Part shown: positions 63,941-64,000 of the stretch, in pieces
How the letters are laid out: each line of letters starts with the position of its first letter
Numbering within the stretch: position 1 is the stretch's first letter
Origin: Lautropia dentalis
Lineage (GTDB): Bacteria; Pseudomonadota; Gammaproteobacteria; Burkholderiales; Burkholderiaceae_E
Direction of reading: 5' to 3'
Length of the DNA: 64,000 bases
Assembly (NCBI RefSeq): GCF_003892345.1
Contig: NZ_RRUE01000002.1
Span: 1,630,619 to 1,694,618 of the forward strand
Made by a program: the position numbers and the translations under genes
Notes under the pieces: model-generated
Told to the model about the DNA's origin: nothing
The model's input: the letters and a program-made list of their open reading frames with translations, nothing else
Databases searched by the model: none

Positions 63941-64000
63941 TGGGCCGGCACGGCTGCCCGGTCATCCTGCCTTCCAGACGAAGGGCAGGGGGCCGGGCAG

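Overview
The window is a 64 kb GC-rich chromosomal segment whose housekeeping order (aroA-cmk-rpsA, a complete Na+-NQR operon with apbE and nqrM, glnS, trifunctional putA, glcB) and coding style fit a betaproteobacterium of the Burkholderiales. A Lautropia-like organism is a guess from gene content and was not tested. Both strands carry genes, intergenic spaces are mostly short, and there are no rRNA or tRNA genes that I can recognise.

Layout. 1-9 kb: the 3' end of a benzoate-CoA-ligase-like gene, a secreted serine hydrolase, then a compact six-gene minus-strand operon (2883-8991) encoding a fatty acyl-AMP ligase, an acyl carrier protein, an arylamine N-acetyltransferase-like Cys-His-Asp enzyme, a nucleoside deoxyribosyltransferase-like protein, an AhpD-like protein and a membrane-anchored acyl-CoA ligase. 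This looks like a small uncharacterised lipid or amide biosynthesis cluster and is my main candidate for a new system. 9.35-10.6 kb: a decayed IS3-family element between that operon and glcB. 13-16 kb: a DUF4298 gene and a secreted protein with a duplicated Cys-rich module. 16.3-23.8 kb: nqrABCDEF-apbE-nqrM. 24.5-27.4 kb: a lipoprotein copper-radical (galactose-oxidase-like) oxidase. 27.6-34.7 kb: nhaC, an MFS exporter, a GST, a small degenerate CRISPR-like array with an exact 61-bp period, a WYL regulator and a Kef antiporter. 34.9-44.6 kb: an accessory block with an Rpn-type nuclease, a 2096-residue exonuclease-RecQ-UvrD fusion, a VapBC pair, a NUDIX hydrolase and a RelE/ParD-like pair with a clear palindromic operator. 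44.8-64 kb: putA, pldA, lemA with two TPM-domain genes, a DUF3108 gene, a DUF2325 gene with a coupled 37-residue membrane protein behind a Fur-box-like site, glnS, an FKBP, aroA, cmk and rpsA.

How they work together. The NQR pump with its flavin transferase and maturation factor makes a sodium gradient that NhaC and other carriers could use. The fatty acyl-AMP ligase would load the ACP and the NAT-like enzyme could transfer the acyl group to an unknown acceptor. The 34.9-44.6 kb block has the make-up of a genome-maintenance or defence neighbourhood. Several proteins (WYL regulator, PutA, the Cys-module protein, the DUF3108 protein, the fused helicase) carry Ala/Pro/Ser/Gly low-complexity inserts, which appears to be a habit of this genome. 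All functional calls are from reading sequence motifs; no searches were run.
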